Below the pieces are notes generated by a model, which was given only the letters and a program-made list of their open reading frames with translations, was not told the DNA's origin and ran no database searches. DNA of 39,569 bases, taken from the NCBI GenBank assembly GCA_947258545.1, contig CAMYJI010000022.1:1-39569 (forward strand), in the 5' to 3' direction. The position numbers and the translations under genes were made by a program. This document shows, piece after piece, positions 23,811-33,529 of the stretch; the stretch's first letter is position 1; every line of letters begins with the position of its first letter. Source of the stretch: an uncultured Ectothiorhodospiraceae bacterium (GTDB lineage Bacteria; Pseudomonadota; Gammaproteobacteria; UBA9214).

Positions 23811-25514
23811 ATGCAGGAAACGAATTATCTGGTTGACATACTTGCCTTGCTCGGCGCCGCCGTCGTTACAGTGCCCGTGTTCCAGCGCCTCGGCCTGGGT
23901 TCGGTGCTGGGTTACCTTGTGGCTGGTGTGCTGGTCGGTCCCTGGGGGCTCGGCATCATCGACCAGGTTGAAGAGATCCGACATCTCGCCGAATTCGGCG
24001 TCATCTTCCTGCTTTTCGTTATCGGAATCGAACTGAAACCGGCACGCCTGTGGGTCATGCGGCGCCTGGTATTCGGTCTCGGCTCTGCACAAGTCATGCT
24101 GACCGGGCTGGTGCTGGCCGGTCTGGCCCTGTGGTTCGATATACCGGGAAAGACGGCCGTGGTTGTCGGCTTCGGCCTGGCGCTTTCCTCCACGGCGTTC
24201 GGTCTGCAGATACTGGGGGAGCGCGGCCAGCTGGGGACTGTAACCGGACGCGCCTCGTTCTCCATACTGCTGCTGCAGGATCTTGCCATCGTCCCCCTGC
24301 TCGCGCTGGTATCGCTACTGGCGCAGGATACCTCCCTTGTGGAAGGTGTGGAGTATGCGCTACTCGAGGCGGCACTCATCATAGCCGTCGTCATCCTGGC
24401 GGGCCGGTTCCTGCTGACGCCCCTGCTGCAGCTGGTGGCCAGCAGCGGTACCGCGGAGGTATTCACCGCCACAGCGGTACTGACAGTGCTGGGAACGGCA
24501 TGGCTGATGTCGGTGGCGGGCCTGTCGATGGCGCTGGGCGCATTCCTCGCCGGGCTTATGCTGGCGGAATCACACTACCGTCACCAGGTAGTTGCCGATA
24601 TCCAGCCCTTCCGCGGGCTGTTGCTGGGCCTGTTTTTCATGTCGGTGGGGATGTCCATAGACTTCGGGCTGCTCGGTGACCAGGGTCTGCAGATCGCCGG
24701 GCTGGTGGCCGGTCTGCTGTTGATCAAGGTGCTATTGCTCTGGGGTCTGTGTCGGGCAATGGGTGTGGAAAGCGGTGATGCCGTAAGGACCTCGCTGTTG
24801 CTTTCGCAGAGCGGGGAGTTCGGTTTCGTCCTGTTCGGGCTGGCACTGGTGAATGGCGTCATGGCAGAGGAACTGTTCCAGCTGCTGATCCTGGTGATCG
24901 CCCTGACCATGGCTACAACGCCCCTGATGGCAAATCTCGGCGAACGCCTGGAGCGATACATGAGTCGCGAGCCGGGCAGGCATGACGTGAGCACTGCGGG
25001 GATGGATGCCGAAAAGCCCTTTGTAATCATAGCCGGTTTCGGTCGGGTGGGCCGGCGTATCGCACGGTTACTGGGTGCGGCACGGATTCCCTATCTGGCG
25101 ATGGACAGTAATCCGGAACGGGTCGCCCAGGGCCGGGTGGAGGGATATTCCGTCTTTTATGGCGATGCGAGCCGGGCGGATGTGTTGCAGGCCGCCGGTG
25201 CCGCCCAAGCGCGGGTGCTGGTCTGCACCCTGGATCAGGCCCTACCCGCCGTGCGGTTGGTCAATGTCATGCGCCAGCATTATCCCGATACGCCGATCTA
25301 TGCACGCGGCCACGACAGCAGGCATTGTGAAGAGCTGAGCAAAGCGGGAGCCACCCTTGCGCTTTCAGAGACCCTCGAAGCCAGCCTGCAACTCGGCGCT
25401 GCCGTGCTTGATTTCAATGAGATCCCCGCCGACACGACCCGCCATCTGCTGGATACATTCCGCCAGGAATATTATGCTCAGTCGAGTGATGAACAGACGC
25501 CGGGAACGAAGTAA
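23811..25514 (+). CDS. CPA2-family monovalent cation:proton antiporter, KefB-like
   Basis: A 567-residue protein with about twelve transmembrane helices (residues 5-390) forming a CPA2 exchanger: GLGSVLGYLVAGVLVGPWGL near the start, EFGVIFLLFVIGIEL, and GLALSSTAFGLQIL in the ion path. An N-terminal-type RCK/TrkA-N domain follows (residues about 410-530) with the nucleotide-binding GFGRVGRRIARLLG. This is the layout of glutathione-gated K+ efflux systems KefB/KefC and of YbaL. The ATG at 23811 is preferred to a GTG at 23742 because it starts just before the first helix. Confidence 0.88.
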   Translation: MQETNYLVDILALLGAAVVTVPVFQRLGLGSVLGYLVAGVLVGPWGLGIIDQVEEIRHLAEFGVIFLLFVIGIELKPARLWVMRRLVFGLGSAQVMLTGLVLAGLALWFDIPGKTAVVVGFGLALSSTAFGLQILGERGQLGTVTGRASFSILLLQDLAIVPLLALVSLLAQDTSLVEGVEYALLEAALIIAVVILAGRFLLTPLLQLVASSGTAEVFTATAVLTVLGTAWLMSVAGLSMALGAFLAGLMLAESHYRHQVVADIQPFRGLLLGLFFMSVGMSIDFGLLGDQGLQIAGLVAGLLLIKVLLLWGLCRAMGVESGDAVRTSLLLSQSGEFGFVLFGLALVNGVMAEELFQLLILVIALTMATTPLMANLGERLERYMSREPGRHDVSTAGMDAEKPFVIIAGFGRVGRRIARLLGAARIPYLAMDSNPERVAQGRVEGYSVFYGDASRADVLQAAGAAQARVLVCTLDQALPAVRLVNVMRQHYPDTPIYARGHDSRHCEELSKAGATLALSETLEASLQLGAAVLDFNEIPADTTRHLLDTFRQEYYAQSSDEQTPGTK

Positions 25515-25706
25515 TATCAGGCGCGATACCGGGTCGTTGTCGTCAGCAGCAGGACGGTTGTCGGGCCTAGGGCTTGTCCTTGGAGACAGCAAGTTGCGGG
25601 GGCGCTTGATGATTATTGGTTACGCCATGCCATTCGATGCCGCGATTATCGCAAGGAGCCGGTGCTGGCCGCACTGGCCATACCGTGGATTGCCGGTGTG
25701 GTAATC

Positions 25707-28454
25707 ATGCGGCGCAATTCCGCGGGTACGGGCAGACGGGTGTCCAGGACCGCCGCCACTGTGGTGACGGCCGAGCTCTGGCATGCGCTGGACTGGGCAG
25801 AGGTAATGACGCGCATGCAGGTCGGCCAGGATGGCCTTGCGGATGAGGAGGTCAAACACGCGCTGGCGAAGTACGGGCCGAACCGACTGCCCGAGCCGAA
25901 GACGCGTGGCCCGCTGCTGCGCTTCCTGGTCCAGTTTCATAACGTCCTGATCTACGTGCTGATGGTCGCCAGCGGTGTGACCGCGATGCTTGGCCACTGG
26001 GTGGATACGGGCGTGATCCTGGGTGTCGTCCTCATTAACGCAGTGATCGGATTTGTGCAGGAGGGCAAGGCAGAGAATGCCCTGCGGGCGATACGCCGGA
26101 TGCTGTCACCGCAGGCGATGGTGCTGCGTGCCGGGCAGCGGATCACCCTGCCGGCCGAGGAGCTGGTGCCCGGGGATGTAGTGCTGCTGCAGTCCGGTGA
26201 CAAGGTGCCGGCCGACTTGCGCCTGATCAGGGTCAAAAGCCTGCAGGTCCAGGAGGCGGTGCTGACCGGCGAGTCGGTCGCAGTGGAGAAACAGGCCGAT
26301 GCGGTCGCGGATGACGCGGTGCTGGGCGACCGCCGCTGCATGGCCTACTCGGGCACGTTGGTGACCTACGGCCAGGGATCCGGCGTGGTGGTGGCAACCG
26401 GGGTGCACACCGAGATCGGCCGCATCAGCGCGATGCTCGCACGCGTGGAGACGTTGACCACGCCGCTGCTGCGTCAGATGGGTCAATTCGCGCGCTGGCT
26501 GACAGGCGCCATCATGGCGATCGCGGCGGCAACCTTTGCCTTCGGTGTGCTGGCCCGTGACTATACCGCGGACGAGATGTTTCTTGCCGCTGTGGGACTG
26601 GCGGTGGCCGCGATTCCGGAAGGGCTGCCGGCCATCATGACCATCACCCTGGCCATCGGCGTGCAGCGTATGGCACGCCGCAACGCGATCATCCGGCGCC
26701 TGCCGGCAGTCGAGACCCTGGGCTCGGTCACCGTCATCTGCTCGGACAAGACCGGCACCCTGACGCGCAACGAAATGACCGTGAAGTCGGTTGTCACCAC
26801 CACCGGCCTGTTCGAGGTCAGTGGCGTCGGCTACGATCCCCACGGGGGTTTCCAGCTGGACGGCAGCGAGATCCAGCTCGGCGACTACCCCATTCTTTCC
26901 GAACTGACCCGCGCCGCCCTGTTGTGCAATGATGCGGCGTTACACGAGCGCGACGGTGAATGGGTCCTGCATGGCGATCCGACCGAAGGCGCCCTGCTGA
27001 CCCTGGGCCTCAAGGCGGGGCTGGATCCGTCTTTTGAGCAGAAGGCGTGGCCGCGTACGGATGTCATTCCGTTCGAGTCCGAGCACCGTTTCATGGCCAC
27101 CCTGCATCATGATCATGCCGGGCATGGCTTTGCCTACATCAAGGGGGCGCCGGAGCGGCTGTTCGAGATGTGCACCCAGCAGCGCTTCAGCGGTGAAGAC
27201 GTCCCCATCGACATCAACTACTGGTCCATGCAGATGGATGTGATGGCGCGTCGCGGTCAGCGGGTGCTGGCGATCGCCTCCCGGGCGGCCGCGGCCACCC
27301 ATCGTGACCTGGGCTTCGCCGACCTGGAAACCGGTCTCACCCTGCTCGGTATCGTCGGCATTATCGATCCGCCGCGTGAAGACGCCATCCGGGCGGTCAG
27401 CCGCTGCAAGTCGGCCGGGATCCGGGTCAAGATGATCACCGGCGACCATGCCGTGACCGCTGTTGCCATCGGGTCCCAGATGGGCATCGGCAACGGTGAG
27501 ACGGTGCTGAGCGGGCGCGAGATCGAGGCCCTGGATGATAAACAATTGCGCGCGGTCGTCGACGACGTTGATGTCTTTGCCCGTTCCAGCCCGGAACACA
27601 AACTGCGCCTGGTGCAGGCCCTGCAGGCCAACGGGCACGTCGTGGCGATGACCGGCGATGGCGTGAACGATGCGCCGGCGCTTAAACGCGCCGATGTCGG
27701 TACCGCTATGGGCCAGCAGGGTACCGAGGTGGCCAAGGAGGCCGCCGAGATGGTGCTGGCCGATGACAATTTCGCCTCCATCGCCCATGCCGTGGAGGAG
27801 GGGCGCACGGTCTATGACAACCTCAAGAAGGCCATCCTGTTCATTCTGCCCACCAACGGCGGCGAGGCCCTGACCATTATTGCCGCCATTGCGCTCGGCA
27901 AGTCACTGCCCATCACCCCGGTGCAGATCCTCTGGGTCAACATGATCACGGCCGTGACCCTAGCGCTGGCGCTGGCCTTCGAGCCGCCCGAGAAAGGGGT
28001 CATGCGGCGCCCGCCGCGCTACTCGCGCGAACCACTGCTGACGGGCTTGTTCATTTGGCGCATAGCGTTCGTTTCGCTGATCCTGGTCGCTGGCACCTTC
28101 GGCCTGTTCATCTGGGAGCGTAACCAGGGTGCCGACATCGAGCTGGCCCGTACCGTGGCCGTGAACACGCTGGTGATGTTCGAGATCTTCTACCTGTTCA
28201 ATTCCCGCTACATCTGTGACCCGGTCCTGAACCGCGCCGGCTTGTTCGGAAACCGCTATGCCCTGATGGCGGTCGGGCTGTTGCTGGTCTTCCAGTTGTG
28301 CTTTACCTACCTCGGGGTCATGCAGACACTGTTCGGCACCACAGCCATCGACGCCCAGACCTGGGGCATCATTGTGCTGGTGGCCTCCTCGGTGCTGATC
28401 CTGGTGGAACTGGAGAAATACCTGTTCCAGTGTGTGCGGGACAGGAGGAACTGA
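25707..28454 (+). CDS. P-type cation ATPase, CtpF/PMCA-like
   Basis: A 915-residue P2-type ATPase. In order: cation-ATPase N-domain ([10 protein letters not shown]), actuator loop with LTGES, M4 with [12 protein letters not shown], phosphorylation site SDKTGTLT with D347, KGAPERL nucleotide domain, [17 protein letters not shown] hinge, and six C-terminal helices. M6 reads [18 protein letters not shown], lacking the Asp that binds the second calcium in SERCA, as in CtpF-like pumps. The ion is therefore uncertain. A GTG at 25662 with a close AAGGAG is an alternative start adding 15 residues. It is same-strand with the Kef-type gene, 192 bases apart. Confidence 0.9.
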   Translation: MRRNSAGTGRRVSRTAATVVTAELWHALDWAEVMTRMQVGQDGLADEEVKHALAKYGPNRLPEPKTRGPLLRFLVQFHNVLIYVLMVASGVTAMLGHWVDTGVILGVVLINAVIGFVQEGKAENALRAIRRMLSPQAMVLRAGQRITLPAEELVPGDVVLLQSGDKVPADLRLIRVKSLQVQEAVLTGESVAVEKQADAVADDAVLGDRRCMAYSGTLVTYGQGSGVVVATGVHTEIGRISAMLARVETLTTPLLRQMGQFARWLTGAIMAIAAATFAFGVLARDYTADEMFLAAVGLAVAAIPEGLPAIMTITLAIGVQRMARRNAIIRRLPAVETLGSVTVICSDKTGTLTRNEMTVKSVVTTTGLFEVSGVGYDPHGGFQLDGSEIQLGDYPILSELTRAALLCNDAALHERDGEWVLHGDPTEGALLTLGLKAGLDPSFEQKAWPRTDVIPFESEHRFMATLHHDHAGHGFAYIKGAPERLFEMCTQQRFSGEDVPIDINYWSMQMDVMARRGQRVLAIASRAAAATHRDLGFADLETGLTLLGIVGIIDPPREDAIRAVSRCKSAGIRVKMITGDHAVTAVAIGSQMGIGNGETVLSGREIEALDDKQLRAVVDDVDVFARSSPEHKLRLVQALQANGHVVAMTGDGVNDAPALKRADVGTAMGQQGTEVAKEAAEMVLADDNFASIAHAVEEGRTVYDNLKKAILFILPTNGGEALTIIAAIALGKSLPITPVQILWVNMITAVTLALALAFEPPEKGVMRRPPRYSREPLLTGLFIWRIAFVSLILVAGTFGLFIWERNQGADIELARTVAVNTLVMFEIFYLFNSRYICDPVLNRAGLFGNRYALMAVGLLLVFQLCFTYLGVMQTLFGTTAIDAQTWGIIVLVASSVLILVELEKYLFQCVRDRRN

Positions 28455-28480
28455 CAGGCCGCTTGCCTGCCGTGCTGGTG

Positions 28481-30769
28481 TCACGACGCCGCGGCATACT
28501 CGATGACCTGACCGAAGCAGAGCCCGGCATCATTGACCGGGATGGTCTCCGGCAGGGTGACGTCGAAGCCGTCCTGCTCCAGCAGCACCATGGCCTGTTG
28601 CGTCAGGATGCGATTCTGGAACACGCCGCCTGACAGGCCGATACAGTCAATCGCGTGCGCGTCACGCGCACAGCGTGCCTGTTGCAGCAAAGTATTCGCC
28701 ATACTGGCATGAAAGCAGGCGGCGCGTTCGCCGCTGCGGCGTGATGCATCGAGCAGCACGGGCAGCAGCGGTTCCCAGTCGCTGGTCCACAATCCCGATG
28801 CCTGTTGGGTGAGCGGCAGCTCGACCGGGTCGACCATGCCCTCACAGGCCGCTTCCAGCTGCATCGGGCCCTGTCCCTCAAAGCTGGCCTCGAGACACAC
28901 ACCGGTGAGGGCTGCAGCGGCATCGAACAAGCGGCCGGCCGCCGTGGTCTGCGGCGTGTTGAGCCGGCGCTGCCAGGCCTCTCGCAGCAGCGCGGTATCC
29001 GCCGGCGGCCCGGCCCATTCGCGGCCGGATTCCCAACACAGCGCCGCGGCGCTGCGCCAGGGCTCGCGCCCGGCGCGTTCCCCGCCGGGGAGATGGAAGG
29101 GCCGCAGGCTGGCGAAACGCTGCCAGCTTCCGGGACAGCCGAGCAGAGCCTCGCCACCCCACAGCTTGCCGTCTGCACCGTAGCCGACCCCGTCCCAGGT
29201 GAATACCAGCCAGGGTTTATTACTGGATCCGGCATGGCAGGCCGATGCATGGGCGTGGTGATGCAAGACACGCTGCAGCGGCAGGCCACAGCGTTCGGCC
29301 CAGCGGCTGGTGGCATAACCGGGATGGGCATCGCACACCACCGATTCGGCAACGACCCCGTACAGGGCTTGCAGGTCCGCCACGGTCTGCTTGAATACGG
29401 CAAGGCTGCGCGCCGTGCCCATGTCGCCGATATGCGGCGAAATGACGATGCGGTCCTGCCAGGCCAGCGCGATGCTGTTTTTCATGTGGCCACCGACGGC
29501 CAGGACCGGTATGGGGAGCGTGAACGGCAGACCCTGTTCCAGCGGTGCACAGCCGCGCCCCAGGCGCAGCGGCCGTGGCCGGTCCGCGATGACCCGGAAT
29601 ACGGGGTCATCGGCCGGCCGCTCGATCGGCCGGTCGTGGTGCAGGAAGGCCTCGGCCACGTGGCCCAGACGTTCCTCAACGGCGCTGTTCTGTGTCAGCA
29701 CCGGTTCGCCGCTGATGTTTGCGGAGGTCGCCACCAGCGGTGCCGCGAAACCGTCCAGCAACAGGTGATGCAGCGGGCTGTAGGGCAGCATCACGCCGAT
29801 CTCATCGAGACCGGGCGCCAGCAGTGGCGATAGTGTGCAGTCCGGCCTTTTTCGGGCCAGCACGATCGGACGTTGCACGGATAACAGCTGCTCGCGGTGT
29901 GCCTGTGACAGGTGGACTGCATCGGCAAGCAGCTCAAGCGGATCATCGCTACAGGCCGGAAACATAACGGCCAGCGGTTTGTGCGGGCGCGGTTTGCGGG
30001 TGCGCAGGCGTGCGATGGCGGCATCGTTGTGCGCGTCGCACAGTAATTGATAGCCACCGATGCCCTTGACCGCAACCACGCGTCCGGCACGCAGTGCGGT
30101 CAGGCAGGCGTCCAGTGCGGCCGCACTGTCCGCTGCAACTGCTCCGTCATCGCCATGGTATGTCAGTCGCGGTCCGCACTCCGGGCACGCCACCGGTTCG
30201 GCATGGAAGCGCCGATCGGCCGGGTCCCGGTATTCCTGAAGACACTTTGCGCAGAGTTCGAAGCCGGCCATGGTGGTGGCGGCCCGATCATAGGGCAGGG
30301 CGCGAATCAGGGTGTAGCGCGGTCCGCACTGGGTGCAGTTGATGAAGGGGTACTGATAGCGCCGGTCTCCCGGGTCATTGAGTTCTGCCAGGCAGTCCGC
30401 GCAGGTATACAGGTCAGGTGGTACATGGATTTCCACAGCGCCGCGGTCGACACTCGTGCGAATCGAGAATCCGGAAACCTCGAGAAGTGCCACGGCCTCG
30501 CTGGATTCCAGTTGCGGGCGCGCCAGGGAAGGCGCCTGAGGCAGCAGTTGGCATGCAAAGTCACGCACGTCCGCGTCCGGACCCTGCACGTGTATTTCCA
30601 CTACGCCTACCCGGTTGCGCACCCAGCCGGCCAGGCCGTGCACACGCGCCAGGCGATAGATATAGGGTCGGAAACCGACCCCCTGCACGCGGCCGTTGAT
30701 GATCAGGCGGCGGGCCACGCAGGGTATTTTATCCGGGGTTGCCGGGACCGTGCTGTTATCTTTCACCAC
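28481..30769 (-). CDS. hypF: Carbamoyltransferase HypF
   Basis: A 762-residue enzyme that turns carbamoyl phosphate into carbamoyl adenylate and loads HypE for CN ligand synthesis. The domains in order are: acylphosphatase-like (NGRVQGVGFRPYIYRLA, residues about 25-41); two zinc fingers built from CADC, CTQCGPRY, CAKC and CPECGPR (about 117-205); YrdC-like domain (VVAVKGIGGYQLLCDA, KPLAVMF); and C-terminal Kae1-like domain with HHHAHA and GLSGGVFQNRIL. Length is typical. Start is GTG at 30769 directly after the hypD stop, or GTG at 30766. Confidence 0.97.
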   Translation of the reverse strand: MVKDNSTVPATPDKIPCVARRLIINGRVQGVGFRPYIYRLARVHGLAGWVRNRVGVVEIHVQGPDADVRDFACQLLPQAPSLARPQLESSEAVALLEVSGFSIRTSVDRGAVEIHVPPDLYTCADCLAELNDPGDRRYQYPFINCTQCGPRYTLIRALPYDRAATTMAGFELCAKCLQEYRDPADRRFHAEPVACPECGPRLTYHGDDGAVAADSAAALDACLTALRAGRVVAVKGIGGYQLLCDAHNDAAIARLRTRKPRPHKPLAVMFPACSDDPLELLADAVHLSQAHREQLLSVQRPIVLARKRPDCTLSPLLAPGLDEIGVMLPYSPLHHLLLDGFAAPLVATSANISGEPVLTQNSAVEERLGHVAEAFLHHDRPIERPADDPVFRVIADRPRPLRLGRGCAPLEQGLPFTLPIPVLAVGGHMKNSIALAWQDRIVISPHIGDMGTARSLAVFKQTVADLQALYGVVAESVVCDAHPGYATSRWAERCGLPLQRVLHHHAHASACHAGSSNKPWLVFTWDGVGYGADGKLWGGEALLGCPGSWQRFASLRPFHLPGGERAGREPWRSAAALCWESGREWAGPPADTALLREAWQRRLNTPQTTAAGRLFDAAAALTGVCLEASFEGQGPMQLEAACEGMVDPVELPLTQQASGLWTSDWEPLLPVLLDASRRSGERAACFHASMANTLLQQARCARDAHAIDCIGLSGGVFQNRILTQQAMVLLEQDGFDVTLPETIPVNDAGLCFGQVIEYAAAS

Positions 30770-31894
30770 TCAGGGAGTTGCTGCTGTGCGCGTCGGTTTG
30801 GCCACCGGTTCTCGCAGGCCGTTGTTCCACCAGATGCGGCAGGCGCCCTCATCAGAGACCATGCACGGCCCGATGGGATGGCGCGGCCGGCAGGCAGCGC
30901 CGAACAGCTGGCATTCATTGGGGTAGATCTTGCCCAGCACCACCCGGGCGCAATCGCATCCCGGCGGCATTTCACCGGCGCGCTTGCGGGCATCATCGGC
31001 ATAGGACGGGAAGTGCCGGCGGGCATCGTGTTCCTGGTAGGCATGGTTCACGGCAAAACCGGAGTCGGGGATGACGCCGACCCCGCGCCAGTTGGCGTCC
31101 GTGACGTCGAGGGCCTGTTGCAGTTGCTGCCGGGCCGCGCGGTTGCCGCCGGGGTGGACCAGTTCCGGGTAGCAGTTATCCAGAAAACGCCGGCCTTCCA
31201 GCAACTGGCGCAGGGTGGAATACAGGGCAGCCAGCAGGCTGACCGGTGTAAACCCGGCCACGGCTGCGGGGATGTGGTGCCGGTCCACCACGAATTCCCA
31301 TTCCTCGGGGCCCATGATGGTCGCCACATGGCCCGGTGCGACCAGTGCATCGAAGCCGGGCTGGTCCGATTCCAGCAGCATGGCCACGGCGGGCCAGGTC
31401 AGGCGACCGGACAGCAGCACCAGCAGATTGTCCGGTACGCCTTCGACCAGCATGGCGGCCACCGGGGCGGTGGTGGTCTCGAAACCGGCGGCAAAGAACA
31501 CCACCGGTTTTTCCGGATGCGCGCGCGCGATCCGTGCCGCTTCCGTGGGCGAGGCGATGGGACGCACATCGGCGCCCAGGCTACGGGCCTGTTCCAGGGA
31601 ACGGGCATCGCGTTTGGGGGCATTGACCGGAACGCGGAGCATGTCACCGAAGGCCACCAGGATGATGTCTTCATTGAGCGCCAGCTGGATGGCCTCGAAC
31701 ACATCCTCTTCGGGACAGATGCACACCGGGCAGCCCGGTCCGGGGATCAGTTCGATATTTTCCGGCAGGGCACCGCGCAGGCCGGCCAGGCTGATGGCGC
31801 GTTCGTGACCGCCGCAGACATTCATGATCCGGACGCGCGGTGGCAGCGCCAGGGCGCGGATGCGTTCCAGCCAGTGGCGTGCGCGATCGCTCAC
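30770..31894 (-). CDS. hypD: Hydrogenase maturation protein HypD
   Basis: A 374-residue [4Fe-4S] scaffold protein on which the Fe(CN)2CO unit is assembled with HypC. Conserved segments are NVCGGHERAI (residues about 25-34), LIPGPGCPVCICPEEDV (about 51-67), EFVVDRHHIPAAVAGF and the C-terminal cysteine set PPGCDCARVVLGKIYPNEC with FGAACRP. Start is GTG at 31894, overlapping the hypB stop by four bases. It precedes hypF without a gap. Confidence 0.97.
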   Translation of the reverse strand: MSDRARHWLERIRALALPPRVRIMNVCGGHERAISLAGLRGALPENIELIPGPGCPVCICPEEDVFEAIQLALNEDIILVAFGDMLRVPVNAPKRDARSLEQARSLGADVRPIASPTEAARIARAHPEKPVVFFAAGFETTTAPVAAMLVEGVPDNLLVLLSGRLTWPAVAMLLESDQPGFDALVAPGHVATIMGPEEWEFVVDRHHIPAAVAGFTPVSLLAALYSTLRQLLEGRRFLDNCYPELVHPGGNRAARQQLQQALDVTDANWRGVGVIPDSGFAVNHAYQEHDARRHFPSYADDARKRAGEMPPGCDCARVVLGKIYPNECQLFGAACRPRHPIGPCMVSDEGACRIWWNNGLREPVAKPTRTAATP

Positions 31895-32685
31895 GGGGTG
31901 CTCGTGCCGGCGGGGACCGCGTCAAGGGCGGCGGTGGCCTGACGGGTCGCCGCGATTTCCCGGTATAGCCACTCCAGCCAATGTTCCATGCCATCACAGC
32001 TCTTGGCCGACAGCTCGAACACCGGTGCCGGGTTGGCGAGATTCTGCAGGTGGCGCCGGGCGTTTTCCGGTTTGAAATCGTCCAGCACCGGGAGCAGGTC
32101 GCACTTGCTCAGCAGGACCAGGTCAGCGGCGCGGAACATCACCGGGTACTTGGCCGGCTTGTCATCCCCTTCCGGTACCGAGAGCAGCACCACGTTGCGG
32201 TGCTGGCCGAGGTCAAAACTTGCCGGGCAGACCAGGTTGCCGACGTTCTCGATAAACAACAGGTCCAGGCCGGCCAGGTCCAGGTGGTGCAGCGCATCGT
32301 GCACCATGTGGGCATCGAGGTGACAGGCGCTGCCGGTGGCGATCTGTATCGCCTCCACGCCGCGGCCGCGGATGCGTTCGGCATCGTTCTCGGTTTCCAG
32401 GTCGCCTTCGATGACCGCCATGGCCAGTTCCCCGCCCAGGGCCGCAATGGTGGACTCGAGCAGGAAGGTTTTGCCGGCGCCGGGGGCGGACATCAGGTTG
32501 ACGGCCAGTACGCCATGCCGGTCGAAGTGGACGCGATTATGCCCGGCGGCGTGGTCGTTCTCGTGCAGCAGGCCGCGCAGCACACTCACCGCCTCGTGGC
32601 CGCCCTCGGTCTTCTCGAATTTGCCGCCCGGCGCCACCAGGTGGGCATTGCCGTGGGTCACATTACAACCGCAGGTATCGCACAT
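31891..32685 (-). CDS. hypB: Nickel-insertion GTPase HypB
   Basis: A 264-residue GTPase that delivers nickel to the large subunit with HypA. The N-terminus has MCDTCGCNVTHG, a metal-binding CxxCGC motif as in E. coli HypB, but no long poly-histidine storage region, only scattered histidines (HENDHAAGHNRVHF). The GTPase motifs are SAPGAGKT (P-loop), GDLETENDAERI, ENVGNLVCPASFD with the dimer-interface metal cysteine, and LLSKCDLL. A GGAGAAAG ribosome site precedes the ATG. A 97-base gap separates it from hypA. Confidence 0.97.
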   Translation of the reverse strand: MCDTCGCNVTHGNAHLVAPGGKFEKTEGGHEAVSVLRGLLHENDHAAGHNRVHFDRHGVLAVNLMSAPGAGKTFLLESTIAALGGELAMAVIEGDLETENDAERIRGRGVEAIQIATGSACHLDAHMVHDALHHLDLAGLDLLFIENVGNLVCPASFDLGQHRNVVLLSVPEGDDKPAKYPVMFRAADLVLLSKCDLLPVLDDFKPENARRHLQNLANPAPVFELSAKSCDGMEHWLEWLYREIAATRQATAALDAVPAGTSTP

Positions 32686-32731
32686 GGGTCTTTCTCCGCA
32701 ATCCGGTTTTAGCTAGGTCGAGATACAAACA

Positions 32732-32777
32732 GCAGGTCTTCAGGGGCGCCGGTTACGCACACATTGCCAGGACCTGC
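32732..32777. repeat. Inverted repeat between hypA and hypB
   Basis: GCAGGTC (32732-32738) and GACCTGC (32771-32777) are perfect complements 32 bases apart, inside the 97-base hypA-hypB gap. No gene is visible in the gap. The pair could form an mRNA stem affecting downstream expression, but the long loop makes this weak. Confidence 0.3.
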
Positions 32778-32782
32778 CCGTA

Positions 32783-33163
32783 TCAGTTGCTCCTGGCGTC
32801 GTTGAACATTTCACTCTCGTCCCTGACCAGTTCGAGACTGGTCAGCTGCAGTTCATCGCCACTGACCAGCCGGGTATGCCAGTCGCCGCAGGCAGCACAC
32901 ACCAGCCGGTTGGGCAGGGCGTGTGTGGTCTGGCCGCAGTGTTCGCAACTGACTCGCAGTGGCAGGCGTTCGATGACCAGTTCGGCGCCATCCGCCACAC
33001 TGCCGGCACTCGCGATGGGGTAGGCCTGCTCCAGCAGCTGCGCTTCCACCCCCGACAGCGGGCCGATACCCAGTCGAATCAGCGCCACGCGCTGCGCCGC
33101 CTGTTCGCGCGCGATGGCCTCGACCTGACTGATCAGCGCCTGGCAGATTGAGAGCTCATGCAT
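32783..33163 (-). CDS. hypA: Nickel metallochaperone HypA
   Basis: A 126-residue protein that begins with the invariant MHELS (the His2 nickel ligand). The zinc site is built from CEHCG and CAACG pairs at residues about 74-98. It works with HypB in nickel delivery to the hydrogenase large subunits. The frame is open 34 codons further upstream, overlapping hypC, but the MHEL start is diagnostic. It overlaps the end of hypC by eight bases. Confidence 0.96.
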   Translation of the reverse strand: MHELSICQALISQVEAIAREQAAQRVALIRLGIGPLSGVEAQLLEQAYPIASAGSVADGAELVIERLPLRVSCEHCGQTTHALPNRLVCAACGDWHTRLVSGDELQLTSLELVRDESEMFNDARSN

Positions 33164-33386
33164 GCCCGGCGTCCAGCATCTGGTCATACAGCTCCCAGGC
33201 GCTGCGTGCCTCACCGGGCGTGATTTTCTGGATCGCGTAACCGACGTGCACCACCACGAAGTCACCGGGCTGCAATGGCTGGTCCTGCATCATGAACAGG
33301 CTGACATCGCGTTCCACGCCCTTGGCCTCGCAGCGTGCATTGAAGCCGTCGATGTCCCTTATCTGCATGGGGATGCCGAGACACAT
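33156..33386 (-). CDS. hypC: Hydrogenase maturation chaperone HypC
   Basis: A 76-residue chaperone that pairs with HypD and carries the Fe(CN)2CO unit to the hydrogenase large subunit. The N-terminus MCLGIPMQI has the essential Cys2. The segment PGDFVVVHVGYAIQKI is typical. It is the first gene of the hypC-A-B-D-F operon and diverges from the group 1e hydrogenase operon. It may also serve the 3b enzyme, since no second hypC is in the window. Confidence 0.96.
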   Translation of the reverse strand: MCLGIPMQIRDIDGFNARCEAKGVERDVSLFMMQDQPLQPGDFVVVHVGYAIQKITPGEARSAWELYDQMLDAGHA

Positions 33387-33458
33387 GCTGAACGCCCCTT
33401 GTTGTTGTCCGGACCAGGACGCCGCCGCGTACAGTCGGGCAGTCTATCCGGAATTGAC

Positions 33459-33472
33459 TTGATTCATATCAT
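33459..33472. promoter_or_regulatory. Near-perfect FNR-binding palindrome
   Basis: TTGATTCATATCAT matches TTGAT-N4-ATCAA at nine of ten conserved positions. It lies between divergent hypC and the group 1e hydrogenase operon. Its centre (33465.5) is 41.5 bases before a predicted start at about 33507, whose -10 would be TACAAA at 33495-33500. Toward hypC no matching -10 is seen. Confidence 0.7.
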
Positions 33473-33494
33473 GTAACGTTTATACGCTATCCTG

Positions 33495-33500
33495 TACAAA
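33495..33500 (+). promoter_or_regulatory. Putative -10 element of the group 1e hydrogenase operon
   Basis: TACAAA matches TATAAT at four of six positions and sits exactly where a class II FNR promoter would place it relative to the palindrome at 33459-33472. It lies 30 bases before the first gene. Confidence 0.5.
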
Positions 33501-33529
33501 AGCAAGGTAGCGTACGAGGAGTTGCTGAC

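Noticed and set aside
24722..24729. TTGATCAA in the Kef-type gene as an FNR site
   Set aside because: The half sites lack the four-base spacer and lie inside a coding region.
30047..31942. 631-residue plus-strand open frame across hypF and hypD
   Set aside because: Composition shadow in GC-rich DNA. The opposite strand holds two certain genes with intact motifs.
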